Shown: piece by piece, positions 17,919 through 26,356 of the stretch
How positions within the stretch are numbered: the first letter of the stretch is position 1
Layout: each line of letters begins with the position of its first letter
Assembly (NCBI RefSeq): GCF_002009425.1
Contig: NZ_CP019936.1
Span: 2,715,297-2,779,296 of the forward strand
From: Thiosocius teredinicola
GTDB taxonomy: Bacteria > Pseudomonadota > Gammaproteobacteria > Chromatiales > Chromatiaceae
Direction of reading: 5' to 3'
Length of the DNA: 64,000 bases
Program-made: the position numbers and the translations under genes
The notes under the pieces: generated by a model
Seen by the model: the letters and a program-made list of their open reading frames with translations, nothing else
The model's database searches: none
What the model was told of the DNA's origin: nothing

Positions 17919-19148
17919 TCAATCCGAGCGGCTGCCCGCGAGCTGACCGGCCGCCGTCACGCCCGGCAACCGGACGGACAGCACCAGCGCGGCCACGACG
18001 AAAGCGGCGGACGTCCACAGGCAGCCGACCAGGCCGACCTGCTGGTAGACCCAACCCGACAGCACGGTGCCGGCAAGGCGCCCGCCGGCATTCGCCATGT
18101 AGTAGAAACCGACGTTCATCGAGACCTTTTCGGCATCGGAATACGCCAGAATCAGGTAGGAATGCACCGCCGAGTTCAGGGCGAAGATCACGCCGAAGAC
18201 GATCAGGCCGGCAACCAGCCAGATGCTGGCGGCATCCGAGTCTTGCAGCCCCAAGGCGATGCCCGCGGGCACCACGGCGAGCACGGCCGCCAGCGCCCGG
18301 GCCGTGTCGCCGCCGGGACCGCGCCCATGATGCAGCCGCTTGATCAGCATCGGCGCCGCCGCCTGCACAAACCCATAGCCGATCACCCACAGTGCCAGGT
18401 AGGCGCCGACCTCGGTGAAAGACCAGCCCAGTACCGAGTACATGAACACCGGCAGACCGACCACGAACCAAACATCGCGCGAGCCGAACAGAAAGAAGCG
18501 TGCGGCCGCCAGCCAGTTGATGGCAGGCTCTTTGGAGAACACATGCTTGAACTTCGGCTTGGACGACATCTTGCCGACACCCGACGGCAGCAGGCCGGCC
18601 GTCACCACCAGCACAACGGCGAGGATGCCGGCAAGCACGTACAAAGTATCGCGGAAGCCAATCGCATCCAGCAGGCCGGCGCCGATGAAGAACCCGGCAC
18701 CTTTCAAGGCGTTCTTCGAACCGGTCAGTACAGCCACGTAGCGGAACAGTCGCGATTCACTGCCCTGACCGCTCAACGCCTTGACACTGGCCTTGGCCGA
18801 CATCTTGTTGAGATCCTTGGCGATGCCGGACAAGGCCTGGGCCAACATCACGTAGACCACCGACAACCATTCGTCGGGCACGGTCAACATCAAAAGCGCG
18901 ACCACCTGCAAAGCCATGCCGGCATGCATAGTCAGGTTCAGCCCGATACGGGCACCCAACCAGCCGCCGACCAGGTTGGTCACGATCCCGAAGAACTCGT
19001 AGAACAGGAACAGCATCGCCACTTCGAACGGCGAATAGCCCAGCTGGTGAAAATACAGCACCACCAGCATCCGGATCGCACCGTCGGTGATGGTGAAGGC
19101 CCAATAGCCCCCGGTAACGACGAGATAGTTGCGCAGTGCCGTTTCCAT
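17919..19148 (-). CDS. arsJ: ArsJ organoarsenical efflux permease (MFS)
   Basis: Major facilitator membrane protein of 409 residues with about 12 helices. It starts METALRNYLVVTGGYWAFTI, typical of ArsJ, and contains GGWLGARIGL and LYVLAGILAV segments of the MFS fold. In the known ArsJ pathway, an ArsJ-associated GAPDH makes 1-arseno-3-phosphoglycerate from arsenate, and ArsJ exports it, after which arsenate is released outside. The gene is the last of the operon, 4 bases after the GDT1-like gene, with gapdh and arsR upstream. The context makes the assignment strong. Confidence 0.92.
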   Translation of the reverse strand: METALRNYLVVTGGYWAFTITDGAIRMLVVLYFHQLGYSPFEVAMLFLFYEFFGIVTNLVGGWLGARIGLNLTMHAGMALQVVALLMLTVPDEWLSVVYVMLAQALSGIAKDLNKMSAKASVKALSGQGSESRLFRYVAVLTGSKNALKGAGFFIGAGLLDAIGFRDTLYVLAGILAVVLVVTAGLLPSGVGKMSSKPKFKHVFSKEPAINWLAAARFFLFGSRDVWFVVGLPVFMYSVLGWSFTEVGAYLALWVIGYGFVQAAAPMLIKRLHHGRGPGGDTARALAAVLAVVPAGIALGLQDSDAASIWLVAGLIVFGVIFALNSAVHSYLILAYSDAEKVSMNVGFYYMANAGGRLAGTVLSGWVYQQVGLVGCLWTSAAFVVAALVLSVRLPGVTAAGQLAGSRSD

Positions 19149-19152
19149 CTTG

Positions 19153-19422
19153 CTACCGCATCAGGGTCCAGGCGCCGATCGCAATGAAGCCGATGCCGGC
19201 GACGATGTTCAGCGTGCGTTCCGATACATACTGAGAGATCAGGCCGCCGCCGAGCACGCCCAATGCCGATGTGGCGATCAATGCCAGCGACGCACCGGCG
19301 AACACCAGCCATTTGTTGACTTCTTTATCGGCGGCGAACAGCAGCGTCGCCAATTGGGTCTTGTCGCCCAACTCCGCGAGAAAGACCGTACCGAACACCA
19401 CGGCCAGCATCTTGAGATCCAT
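19153..19422 (-). CDS. Half-size TMEM165/GDT1 family membrane protein
   Basis: A short inner-membrane protein of 89 residues with three predicted helices and the family signature ELGDKTQ at 17-23. The GDT1/UPF0016 family contains Mn2+/Ca2+ transporters, usually with two such repeats; this one has a single repeat and would need to dimerise. The ATG at 19422 shares one base with the gapdh stop (TAATG), which supports this start over a longer frame. It sits between the ArsJ-associated gapdh and arsJ, an unusual insertion. Its role in arsenate resistance is unknown; ion balance or ArsJ assistance are guesses. Confidence 0.85.
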   Translation of the reverse strand: MDLKMLAVVFGTVFLAELGDKTQLATLLFAADKEVNKWLVFAGASLALIATSALGVLGGGLISQYVSERTLNIVAGIGFIAIGAWTLMR

Positions 19423-20426
19423 TATTCGAACCCTTTCTCGACCATGTCGACGATGTCCATCAAGCGATTGACGTATCCCCATTCATTGTCGTACCAGGCG
19501 TAGATCTTGACCTGGGTGTCATTGATCACCATGGTCGACAGCGCGTCCACGATCGACGAACGCGGATCGTTCACATAGTCGACCGAAACCAGCGGGCGTT
19601 CCTCGTAACCCAGGATACCGGCCAACTCGGATTGCGCGGCCTCGCGAAAATAGCCGTTCACCTCCTCGGCGCTCACCGCTCGCGAGGCTTCGAAAACGAA
19701 GTCGGTCAGCGACGCGTTCAACAGCGGTACGCGCACTGCATGGCCATTCAGGCGACCTTGCAGCTCGGGAAAGATCTTGGTGATCGCCTTGGCCGACCCG
19801 GTTGTCGTCGGAATCAACGACTGGCCGCAGGCACGTGCCCGCCGCAGATCTTTGTGCCCCTTATCGACAATCGTCTGGGTGTTGGTAATGTCGTGGATGG
19901 TGGTCATCGAACCGTGCCGGATACCGATCCGCTCATGCATCACCTTGACCACCGGGGCGAGACAGTTCGTGGTGCACGATGCCGCCGTCAACAGATGATG
20001 CTCTTCGGCATCGTAGCGATCGTGGTTGATGCCGTACACGATATTCAACGCACCTTCGGTCGGTGCCGCGACGATGACTTTCTTCACACCCCGATCGAAG
20101 TAAGCCTGCAATGTCGCCGGCTGCTTGTGATGTCGTCCGGTCGCCTCGATGACGATGTCGCAGGCCGACCAATCCACCCCATCGATGCCGGATTCACGCG
20201 AATAGCGGATATCGCAATCGCCGATCCGCAGGGTATCGCCTTCACCGTCGCACTCATTCGCCCAGGTGCCATGCACCGAATCGAATTTGAGCAGGTGCGC
20301 AGAGCCTGCGGCATCCGTCGCCGTCTCATTGATGCGTGCAACCGAAAGCGCCTTTCTGTCCCACCCCGCGCGCAAAGCCAGTCGCCCCATGCGCCCGAAG
20401 CCGTTGATACCGATTACTGCTGTCAT
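19422..20426 (-). CDS. ArsJ-associated glyceraldehyde-3-phosphate dehydrogenase
   Basis: NAD-dependent GAPDH of 334 residues. The ATG at 20426 follows AAGGA and begins the Rossmann motif [11 protein letters not shown]. The catalytic cysteine is C151 in [10 protein letters not shown], and the C-terminus has [12 protein letters not shown]. The sequence around the catalytic partner reads [10 protein letters not shown], as in ArsJ-linked enzymes. With arsenate in place of phosphate it forms 1-arseno-3-phosphoglycerate for ArsJ to export. It lies 64 bases after arsR and overlaps the GDT1-like gene by one base, so the operon is arsR-gapdh-gdt1-arsJ. Confidence 0.93.
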   Translation of the reverse strand: MTAVIGINGFGRMGRLALRAGWDRKALSVARINETATDAAGSAHLLKFDSVHGTWANECDGEGDTLRIGDCDIRYSRESGIDGVDWSACDIVIEATGRHHKQPATLQAYFDRGVKKVIVAAPTEGALNIVYGINHDRYDAEEHHLLTAASCTTNCLAPVVKVMHERIGIRHGSMTTIHDITNTQTIVDKGHKDLRRARACGQSLIPTTTGSAKAITKIFPELQGRLNGHAVRVPLLNASLTDFVFEASRAVSAEEVNGYFREAAQSELAGILGYEERPLVSVDYVNDPRSSIVDALSTMVINDTQVKIYAWYDNEWGYVNRLMDIVDMVEKGFE

Positions 20427-20490
20427 AGGTGTTGTCCTTGTTGCGTTGTTCTGGTCGACAAAGGCGAAGCCGCGCGCGTGTTCGAGGGCG

Positions 20491-20841
20491 TCACGTGGCG
20501 CAACTGCCGAGCGTTGCAAAACGATGTTCGATAGCTGCCAGGTCGTCCTCGAACGGCGCCTGTCGCTGATTGCCACGGCGTGCGGAACTGAGTACCTCAT
20601 CGACCCATGCGGGCAGGTTCGGCGTCAAGCGATAGTGGATCCACAGGCCGTCGCGCCGATCGACCACCAATCCGCACGACCGCAGCTGCGCCAGGTGACG
20701 CGACATATGGGGTTGCGTCACCCCAATAACCTCGGTGAGGTCACAGACACAGAGTTCGTCGTAGACCATCAGCAGCATCAGACAACGCAAGCGAGTCTGG
20801 TGGGCAAGTGCGGAGAAAAGCTCGGTCGGCGATATATTCAC
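20491..20841 (-). CDS. arsR: ArsR/SmtB family arsenic-responsive repressor
   Basis: Winged-helix metalloregulator of 116 residues. The motif ELCVCDL places Cys31 and Cys33 in the recognition-helix-adjacent site that binds As(III) in classical ArsR proteins; the DNA-binding helix [18 protein letters not shown] follows. Binding of arsenite should release it from DNA. The start is a GTG at 20841, which falls inside a perfect palindrome at 20832-20855, suggesting autorepression of the arsR-gapdh-gdt1-arsJ operon. Confidence 0.92.
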   Translation of the reverse strand: MNISPTELFSALAHQTRLRCLMLLMVYDELCVCDLTEVIGVTQPHMSRHLAQLRSCGLVVDRRDGLWIHYRLTPNLPAWVDEVLSSARRGNQRQAPFEDDLAAIEHRFATLGSCAT

Positions 20842-20855
20842 AAAACCGAATATAT
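20832..20855. promoter_or_regulatory. Predicted ArsR operator
   Basis: Perfect inverted repeat ATATATTC-N8-GAATATAT. It covers the GTG start of arsR and its immediate upstream bases. The length, AT-rich arms and place fit an ArsR-family operator for autoregulation. Confidence 0.7.
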
Positions 20856-20900
20856 GGCAGATCGAATGTGTTTGCTAATGACAGTTATGTTGCCGGCACA

Positions 20901-20926
20901 AGAAACCCCGCCAGTGCGGGGTTTCT
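20901..20926. terminator. Bidirectional rho-independent terminator
   Basis: An 11-base perfect stem (AGAAACCCCGC / GCGGGGTTTCT) with a CAGT loop and T-rich flanks on the plus side. It lies between the cbpM end and arsR and should stop minus-strand transcripts of the cbpA-cbpM operon. Confidence 0.85.
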
Positions 20927-21026
20927 TCTAGATGTCATCAGCGAGAAGTCCGTTAGTCGGTTTGCTGACCTCGGTGTATTTTTCCTGGCGCAATCATGAT
21001 GCCCTCCGTCGATCGCCAATGATCGT

Positions 21027-21344
21027 TCAGTCCGGAAACACCAATGACTCGAGCAGCCGCACACGTCGTTGCAGGCGCTCCATTTCTTCCATCAAGTCGA
21101 TCGCCAACGCCGCGCCGGCGGCGTTGACACCCAGGTCGTGCTCCAGCCGCAAGGCACTGCGAGCGCGCACCAAGTCGATCCCCGCGAATCGCCATTCAGG
21201 CTCCCGTCGCCCTTGCGGAACGAGCACACCTTCGGCGACGAGAACCAGTATTCTTTCCGCCGCGACACCACAGCATTGCGAGATCTCGGCCAGCGTCAGG
21301 CTGTAGTCGACTTCCGGTTGCAGAGTTTGTCCCTTGCCGCTCAC
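21027..21344 (-). CDS. cbpM: CbpM-like chaperone modulator
   Basis: Small regulator of 105 residues with a MerR-type N-terminal helix-turn-helix (YSLTLAEISQCCGVAAERILVLVAEGVLVPQG) and a C-terminal coiled segment (LIDLMEEMERLQRRVRLLESL), as in CbpM, which inhibits the co-chaperone CbpA. The GTG start at 21344 is preceded by GGGAGG located in the last codons of cbpA, and lies one base after the cbpA stop. A longer frame running into cbpA (to 21497) encodes an unlikely Cys/Arg-rich leader and was not used. Confidence 0.88.
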   Translation of the reverse strand: MSGKGQTLQPEVDYSLTLAEISQCCGVAAERILVLVAEGVLVPQGRREPEWRFAGIDLVRARSALRLEHDLGVNAAGAALAIDLMEEMERLQRRVRLLESLVFPD

Positions 21345-21345
21345 G

Positions 21346-22305
21346 TCAACCTCCCAATTGCGCTCGCGGATCGAACGCCATCTCTTGAGCCATCTTTTCG
21401 TACAGGGCTTTCTTGTCGTCGGTATCGGCCGGCGGCACCACCACCTGCAACACGGCGTACTGGTCGCCGGGTGCACCACCGGGCACCGGCAGACCACGGC
21501 CTTTCAGGCGCAGCTTCTGCCCGCTGCGCGCACCCGCCGGAACCGACAATCCAACGGTTCCGCCCAGCGTCGGCACATTCACCTTGGCGCCCAGCGCAGC
21601 CTCCCACGGCGCGATCGGCACCGTCGTGAAGATATCTTTGCCTTCGACCTGGAACCGCGGGTGCGGCGCAAACTCCACCTCTAGAAACAGGTCACCGGCC
21701 GGCCCGCCGTTGAATCCGGGGCCACCCTGACCCGCCAAGCGAATGCGTTTGCCCGCCGTGACACCTTTGGGGATCTTGACCTGCAAGGTGCGCTGCTTGT
21801 AGCTCAACCTGCCTTGGGCGTCATACTCGGGTACGCGCAACTGAATTCCACGGACGGCACCGTTATAGGCATCTTCCAACGTGACCTCGATCCGTGAGTG
21901 ATGATCCTCGCCACGACCGGATGGCCGGCGTGCACGAGAGAAACCGCCCTCGTGGAACTGACCGCCGCGGCCAAACAGGCTTTCGAAGAAATCGGAAAAT
22001 GCCGCTTGATCGGCTTCGGTGTAGCCGCCACCCGAGAATTCGAAGCCCGCATCCCATCCCGGTGGTGGCTTGAAGTCCTGCCCGGCGCGCCAATCGCTGC
22101 CGAGTTGATCGTAGGCCGCTCGCTTTTCGGGGTCTTTGAGCACTTCGTAGGCTTCGCCGAGTTCTTTGAAGCGCTGCTCGGCGTCGGACTCTTTGCTGAC
22201 ATCAGGATGGTATTTGCGCGCCAGTTTGCGGTAGGCCCGCTTGATCTCGTCCTGGGTGGCATCGCGCGCCACCCCCATCACGGCGTAGTAATCTTTGTAA
22301 TTCAT
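21346..22305 (-). CDS. cbpA: CbpA-type DnaJ co-chaperone
   Basis: DnaJ-family protein of 319 residues. The J domain (about 1-70) has YHPDVS with the HPD needed to stimulate DnaK. A Gly/Phe-rich linker follows, then two C-terminal substrate-binding domains (GVTAGKRIRLAGQGGPG and GARSGQKLRLKGRGLP). The Cys-rich zinc finger of true DnaJ is absent, as in CbpA. It is co-transcribed with cbpM and lies downstream of hsp20, separated by a hairpin at 22359-22380. Confidence 0.93.
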   Translation of the reverse strand: MNYKDYYAVMGVARDATQDEIKRAYRKLARKYHPDVSKESDAEQRFKELGEAYEVLKDPEKRAAYDQLGSDWRAGQDFKPPPGWDAGFEFSGGGYTEADQAAFSDFFESLFGRGGQFHEGGFSRARRPSGRGEDHHSRIEVTLEDAYNGAVRGIQLRVPEYDAQGRLSYKQRTLQVKIPKGVTAGKRIRLAGQGGPGFNGGPAGDLFLEVEFAPHPRFQVEGKDIFTTVPIAPWEAALGAKVNVPTLGGTVGLSVPAGARSGQKLRLKGRGLPVPGGAPGDQYAVLQVVVPPADTDDKKALYEKMAQEMAFDPRAQLGG

Positions 22306-22358
22306 GGATCAATGCCTTAAACATGCACAACATCCGGTCCACGAACCTGTATACGGCA

Positions 22359-22380
22359 CGGCACCGCCGAAGCGGTGCCG
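22359..22380. terminator. Hairpin between hsp20 and cbpA
   Basis: Nine-base perfect stem CGGCACCGC / GCGGTGCCG, with a TTCG tetraloop when read on the minus strand. No U-run follows, so it may reduce rather than end read-through from hsp20 into cbpA-cbpM. Confidence 0.55.
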
Positions 22381-22392
22381 GCAGATAGCCCG

Positions 22393-22827
22393 TCAGTGGC
22401 TAACCGAGATCTTGCGTGGTTGTACCTTCTCTTGCTTCGCAATGCGTACCTCGAGTACGCCGTTTGCGCTCTTGGCGTCGATACTCTCCGGATCAGCGGT
22501 GTCCGGCAGGCTGAAACGACGGTAGAAGCTTCCGTAGCTGCGCTCAACGCGCTTGTAACCTTCCTTCTCGTCTTTCTTCTCCGTTTCCTTTTCGCCTTTA
22601 ATCGTCAGAACACCGTTGTCCATGTGGACCTCGATATCTTTCGGGTCGACACCCGGGATATCGGCCACGATCACGAAGGCGTCTTTCTCTTCGCGAATAT
22701 CGACCGCCGGCACCCAATCGCTGGTTGCGACATTGCTGCTTTCGCCGGTACGGTTGTCAAACGCACGCTCCATCTCACGTCGCATCTGCTCGAGCATGCT
22801 CCAGGGTTCGTATCGTGTCAGGGTCAT
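22393..22827 (-). CDS. Hsp20 / alpha-crystallin small heat-shock protein
   Basis: ATP-independent holdase of 144 residues. The alpha-crystallin domain runs from about 40 to 135, with ADIPGVDPKDIEVHMDNGVLTIKGE, the GxLxV signature NGVLEVRIAK and a KISVS tail. The ATG at 22827 is placed ideally after the near-consensus ribosome site AAAGGAGGTGA; a GTG three codons upstream overlaps that site and was rejected. A sigma-32-like promoter lies at 22955-22984. With cbpA/cbpM next door this is a small proteostasis cluster. Confidence 0.95.
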   Translation of the reverse strand: MTLTRYEPWSMLEQMRREMERAFDNRTGESSNVATSDWVPAVDIREEKDAFVIVADIPGVDPKDIEVHMDNGVLTIKGEKETEKKDEKEGYKRVERSYGSFYRRFSLPDTADPESIDAKSANGVLEVRIAKQEKVQPRKISVSH

Positions 22828-23152
22828 GACAGTCACCTCCTTTAGCTATACGCGCCATCACGGGGCCAAGCGGGAAACTCCGTAACACACTGAGGCTCCC
22901 GAAGGCCGACGAAGGCGCTTACCAAGGGCTTGCTGCCCTACCTTTCCTAATGGATAAATGGACCCGACGGACAAGTTTTTCAAGGCCCGGGATTGCCGCA
23001 GATCAACGTCGCCGCGGGCCCCAAAGCGGCGTGGTTTTTGGCCGCAAGCCCGCTGGAAACGCCGCTCGTGGGATCGATGCCCGGTGAGCCGGCCAGCGGC
23101 TTAGTGATGGTCGGAACAGTTCAACCCAAGCATTTCGCCGCGTCTGTGAGAC
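22828..23152. other. Leader and promoter region of hsp20
   Basis: About 325 bases without a gene between hsp20 and the end of ppnN. It contains the heat-shock promoter at 22955-22984 and a leader of roughly 120 bases. I looked for an RNA thermometer pairing with the ribosome site and saw only a short partial complement. Confidence 0.6.
22955..22984 (-). promoter_or_regulatory. Sigma-32-like heat-shock promoter of hsp20
   Basis: On the minus strand: CTTGAAA (-35), a 14-base spacer, then GTCCATTTA (-10; consensus CCCCATNTA). It lies about 130 bases upstream of the hsp20 ATG, in the right orientation. Confidence 0.7.
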
Positions 23153-24562
23153 CTACTTAACGAGGGTGTAGCAAGGTGTGTATTCGCCTTCGAGCTTCAT
23201 GCGCCGCTGTTCGACGAAACGCTGTAGCAGGCTGTCCATCGCGTCGACGATTTCGCGGTCGCCGTGAATCTCGAACGGCCCGAACTCTTCGACTGCGCGT
23301 ATCCCACTTTCTTTGACGTTGCCCGCAACAATTCCCGAGAACGCACGCCGCAGGTGCGCGGCCAGGCGGTGCGGTTCTTGTTCACGGCTCAGCGAGAGCG
23401 CCGCCATGGTTTCATGGGTCGGCTGAAACGGATGCTGGAACTCTTCCTCGATGAACAACTGCCAGTTGAAATAGAAGGCGTCGCGGCCATCGATGCGAAA
23501 CTGTTTGACGGCGTTCATCCCGTTCTTCATCGCCTGTGCGACTGCCACCGGATCATCGACGACGATCTCGTAGTGGCGTTGGGCCGCCTCGCCGAGCGTC
23601 GCCCCGATAAAACTGTCGACCGCAGCAAAGTAGTCCGCACTCTCGGCCGGACCGGTCAGCACCAACGGCACCGGATGCCCGTCGTTCTGCGGATGCATCA
23701 GGATACCGAGCAGGTACAGCAGTTCTTCCGTGGTACCGACGCCGCCGGGGAAGATAATGATGCCGTGCCCTAATCGTACAAATGCCTCCAGGCGCTTTTC
23801 GATATCCGGCAGGATCACCAACTCGTTGACGATCGGGTTCGGCGGTTCGGAAGCAATGATGCCGGGTTCGGTCACGCCGAGGTATCGCCCGCCGCCGATG
23901 CGCTGTTTGGCATGGCCGATCGTCGCCCCCTTCATCGGACCCTTCATCGCACCCGGTCCGCAGCCGGTGCAGACATCCATGCCACGCAGTCCGATCTGAT
24001 AGCCGACTTCCTTGGTGTACTCATACTCGATGCGCCCGATCGAGTGGCCGCCCCAACAGACGACGACGTTCGGATCGATACCAGGCTGCAACAGCCGCGC
24101 GTTGCGCAAGATATGGAAGACGGCAGACGTAATGTGATCGCTGCGCGTCAGGTCGATCGACGGATCGCCTTGGATCTCGTTGTGCGTATAGATGATGTCG
24201 CGCAGCACAGCGAACAGGTGCTCGCGGATGCCCTGGATCATCTTGCCGTCGACGAAAGCCGCGGCCGGCGCATTCTCAAGGCGCAGCTTGATGCCCTGGT
24301 TGCGCTGCATCAGGTTGATGCCGAAATCGCGATAGGTATCGAAGATGGCGCGCGCGTCGTCCGTCTGACTGCCGCTGTTCAACACCGCCAGCGCGCAACT
24401 GCGGAACAGGCGATAGAGCCCCGCCGCGCTGGAATCGAGCAACGTCTGAACCTCACGTTGCGACAATACCTCGAGGCTTCCTTCCGGACTGACCGAGGCG
24501 CTTAACTTCTTCAATATCGTTTCCTTTACATCTACGCTACAGTTAGAAATACGTATCCGCAT
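23153..24562 (-). CDS. ppnN: Nucleotide 5'-monophosphate nucleosidase PpnN (LOG family)
   Basis: Homolog of E. coli PpnN (YgdH), which cleaves purine and pyrimidine monophosphates to base and ribose 5-phosphate and is controlled by (p)ppGpp. The LOG-family motif IIIFPGGVGTTEE is present, as is the flanking CGPGAMKGPMKGA. N-terminal and C-terminal extensions correspond to the family's extra domains (GLYRLFRSCALAVLNSGS at the front). Length is 469 residues against about 454 in E. coli. The ATG at 24562 may be too early: a TTG at 24514, seven bases after AAAGGA, gives an N-terminus closer to E. coli. Confidence 0.93.
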   Translation of the reverse strand: MRIRISNCSVDVKETILKKLSASVSPEGSLEVLSQREVQTLLDSSAAGLYRLFRSCALAVLNSGSQTDDARAIFDTYRDFGINLMQRNQGIKLRLENAPAAAFVDGKMIQGIREHLFAVLRDIIYTHNEIQGDPSIDLTRSDHITSAVFHILRNARLLQPGIDPNVVVCWGGHSIGRIEYEYTKEVGYQIGLRGMDVCTGCGPGAMKGPMKGATIGHAKQRIGGGRYLGVTEPGIIASEPPNPIVNELVILPDIEKRLEAFVRLGHGIIIFPGGVGTTEELLYLLGILMHPQNDGHPVPLVLTGPAESADYFAAVDSFIGATLGEAAQRHYEIVVDDPVAVAQAMKNGMNAVKQFRIDGRDAFYFNWQLFIEEEFQHPFQPTHETMAALSLSREQEPHRLAAHLRRAFSGIVAGNVKESGIRAVEEFGPFEIHGDREIVDAMDSLLQRFVEQRRMKLEGEYTPCYTLVK

Positions 24563-24787
24563 GCGAACGGCTCAAGGGATTCTGCCACGAAACACGTAGC
24601 CTCGCTTCCAGGCGACAGCGGCAAGTCGGCATCTTTCGACGATGCCAATTGAGGAACCCAACTGCGTACCGGCCGAAAACACCAAGTGTTAGACGAAACA
24701 GGAACAGTGTCTACATTTAGAATACGCGGAGTTGGGTCAAGTGGTTGTGCAGCGCAGTCTGGAACATTGCTAACTTAAGGGGCAGGT

Positions 24788-26278
24788 GTGGGATACATTC
24801 GTTGGTTGCTCGACGAGTTTCGAGACACCGAACCGGGCGATGAGAACGACGTTCGAGCCGCCGCAATCCATGAATTCGGCGTACGCGCCCGCTGGACCCC
24901 CCTGGCCTATCCGATCGTAGCCGCCTTCTATGTCGTGCCGAGTTGGGAAACGGTTTCGGCACACCCGATTCTGTGGGGCTCTTACCTGCTGCTTATCATC
25001 AGCGCGATCCTCAGGGCGATCTCCGGTCACCATTTGGCGAAAGATCCCGATCCGGTTCACAGCCCCTGGTTCGGGCGCCAGGTGATGCACACCTTGATCA
25101 ATGCTGGCCTCTGGGGTGCGCTGTTCGCCCCGCTGACCTTCCTGCGCAATTACGACTACATCACGATTCTGGCACTCCTGGGCACTGTGGGTATCACCGG
25201 TGCGGCGATGGGGACGGTTGCTATATCGGTCCGCCTGTGGACCAGTTTCATGGTCGTACTCTGGACGCCGATTCTGATCGCAACTGCCTTCGGCGTGTTT
25301 GCCGACGCACCTGGCGCCTGGCCGTTGTTGCTGTCTGCAGTTGCCTTCATCGCCTTCGCCGGCAGTATCGGCAAGAAGCTGTCGCAACGTTATCTCGCAG
25401 GACTGCACACCCAGCAGTCGCTCGTAACCCGCACACGGCAATTGGCCGACACCCTGCACCTGCTCGAAGAGAAAGAAGAAGAAGTGCGCGCCCACCGCGA
25501 CAATCTGCAAGACAAGGTCGATGAACAGACCGCCAGCCTGGTCAAGGCAACCCGTTTGGCCGAGTCGGCGAACCAGGCCAAGAGCGAATTTCTGGCCAAT
25601 ATGTCACACGAACTGCGCACGCCGCTGCATGCGATCATCAGCTTCGCCGACCTCGGCACCAAGCGTGCCTTAACGTCGCCGGCCGAAAAACTGCACAGCT
25701 ATTTTGAGAAGATTGCCACGTCGAGCAACACCTTGCTGGCACTGGTCAACGATTTGCTCGACCTGGCGAAACTCGAAGCCGGCCGGGTCGAAATCCATCG
25801 GCAGCCGGTCAAGATGGGCCTGCTCATCACCCAGGTGCTTGCCGAGTTCGAAGCCATGATCGCGCAACGCAGGCTCTCCTTCGATGTGCACGAACGGGCC
25901 AATAACGATTGTATCGACGGCGACTCGGAAAGGATCAAGCAGGTCGTGCGCAACCTGGTCAGCAACGCGGTCAAGTTCACGCCGGATGGCGGTCACGTCG
26001 AGATCGCCATCACATCAGCCGGCAATGACGTCGTGACGAGTGTGCTGGATAACGGAGTCGGTGTCCCCGACGAAGAGAAAGAGGCGATTTTCGACAAGTT
26101 CATCCAGTCGAAGAAAACCAAGACCGGCGCCGGGGGTACCGGCCTGGGCCTGGCCATCAGCCGCGATATCGTGGCCCTGCATCAGGGACGGATCTGGGTG
26201 GAAGACGGCGACAACGGCGGTGCCAAGTTCTGTGTATCCATTCCCGCTTCGCAGCGCAGCGAACAGGCCGTCGCCTGA
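24788..26278 (+). CDS. Membrane sensor histidine kinase (orphan)
   Basis: A 496-residue kinase. The N-terminal 200 residues hold about six membrane helices without a large periplasmic domain, followed by a coiled coil (about 205-255), a HisKA domain with MSHELRTPLH (phospho-acceptor His274) and an HATPase domain with NLVSNAVKF, DNGVGVP and GTGLGLAIS. No receiver domain is attached and no response regulator is adjacent, so its partner is elsewhere. The start is a GTG after AAGGGG. It is divergent from ppnN and ends at a bidirectional hairpin. Confidence 0.9.
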   Translation: MGYIRWLLDEFRDTEPGDENDVRAAAIHEFGVRARWTPLAYPIVAAFYVVPSWETVSAHPILWGSYLLLIISAILRAISGHHLAKDPDPVHSPWFGRQVMHTLINAGLWGALFAPLTFLRNYDYITILALLGTVGITGAAMGTVAISVRLWTSFMVVLWTPILIATAFGVFADAPGAWPLLLSAVAFIAFAGSIGKKLSQRYLAGLHTQQSLVTRTRQLADTLHLLEEKEEEVRAHRDNLQDKVDEQTASLVKATRLAESANQAKSEFLANMSHELRTPLHAIISFADLGTKRALTSPAEKLHSYFEKIATSSNTLLALVNDLLDLAKLEAGRVEIHRQPVKMGLLITQVLAEFEAMIAQRRLSFDVHERANNDCIDGDSERIKQVVRNLVSNAVKFTPDGGHVEIAITSAGNDVVTSVLDNGVGVPDEEKEAIFDKFIQSKKTKTGAGGTGLGLAISRDIVALHQGRIWVEDGDNGGAKFCVSIPASQRSEQAVA

Positions 26279-26321
26279 TCGGCATCTCATTGGATGCATA
26301 CCAGGCGCCCGGCACATGCGA

Positions 26322-26344
26322 AAGCCGCGGCATAACCGCGGCTT
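26322..26344. terminator. Bidirectional hairpin between convergent genes
   Basis: Nine-base perfect stem AAGCCGCGG / CCGCGGCTT with a 5-base loop, placed between the stop of the kinase gene and the stop of the convergent VWA gene. Confidence 0.7.
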
Positions 26345-26356
26345 ACAGCCCGCCTC

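Noticed and set aside
17718-19187. Plus-strand open frame of 489 codons opposite arsJ
   Set aside because: Antisense to a well-supported MFS gene; His/Gln/Arg-rich, no ribosome site and no recognisable motif.
22828-22955. RNA thermometer in the hsp20 leader
   Set aside because: No stretch pairs convincingly with the AAAGGAGG ribosome site; only a short CCTC complement was found.
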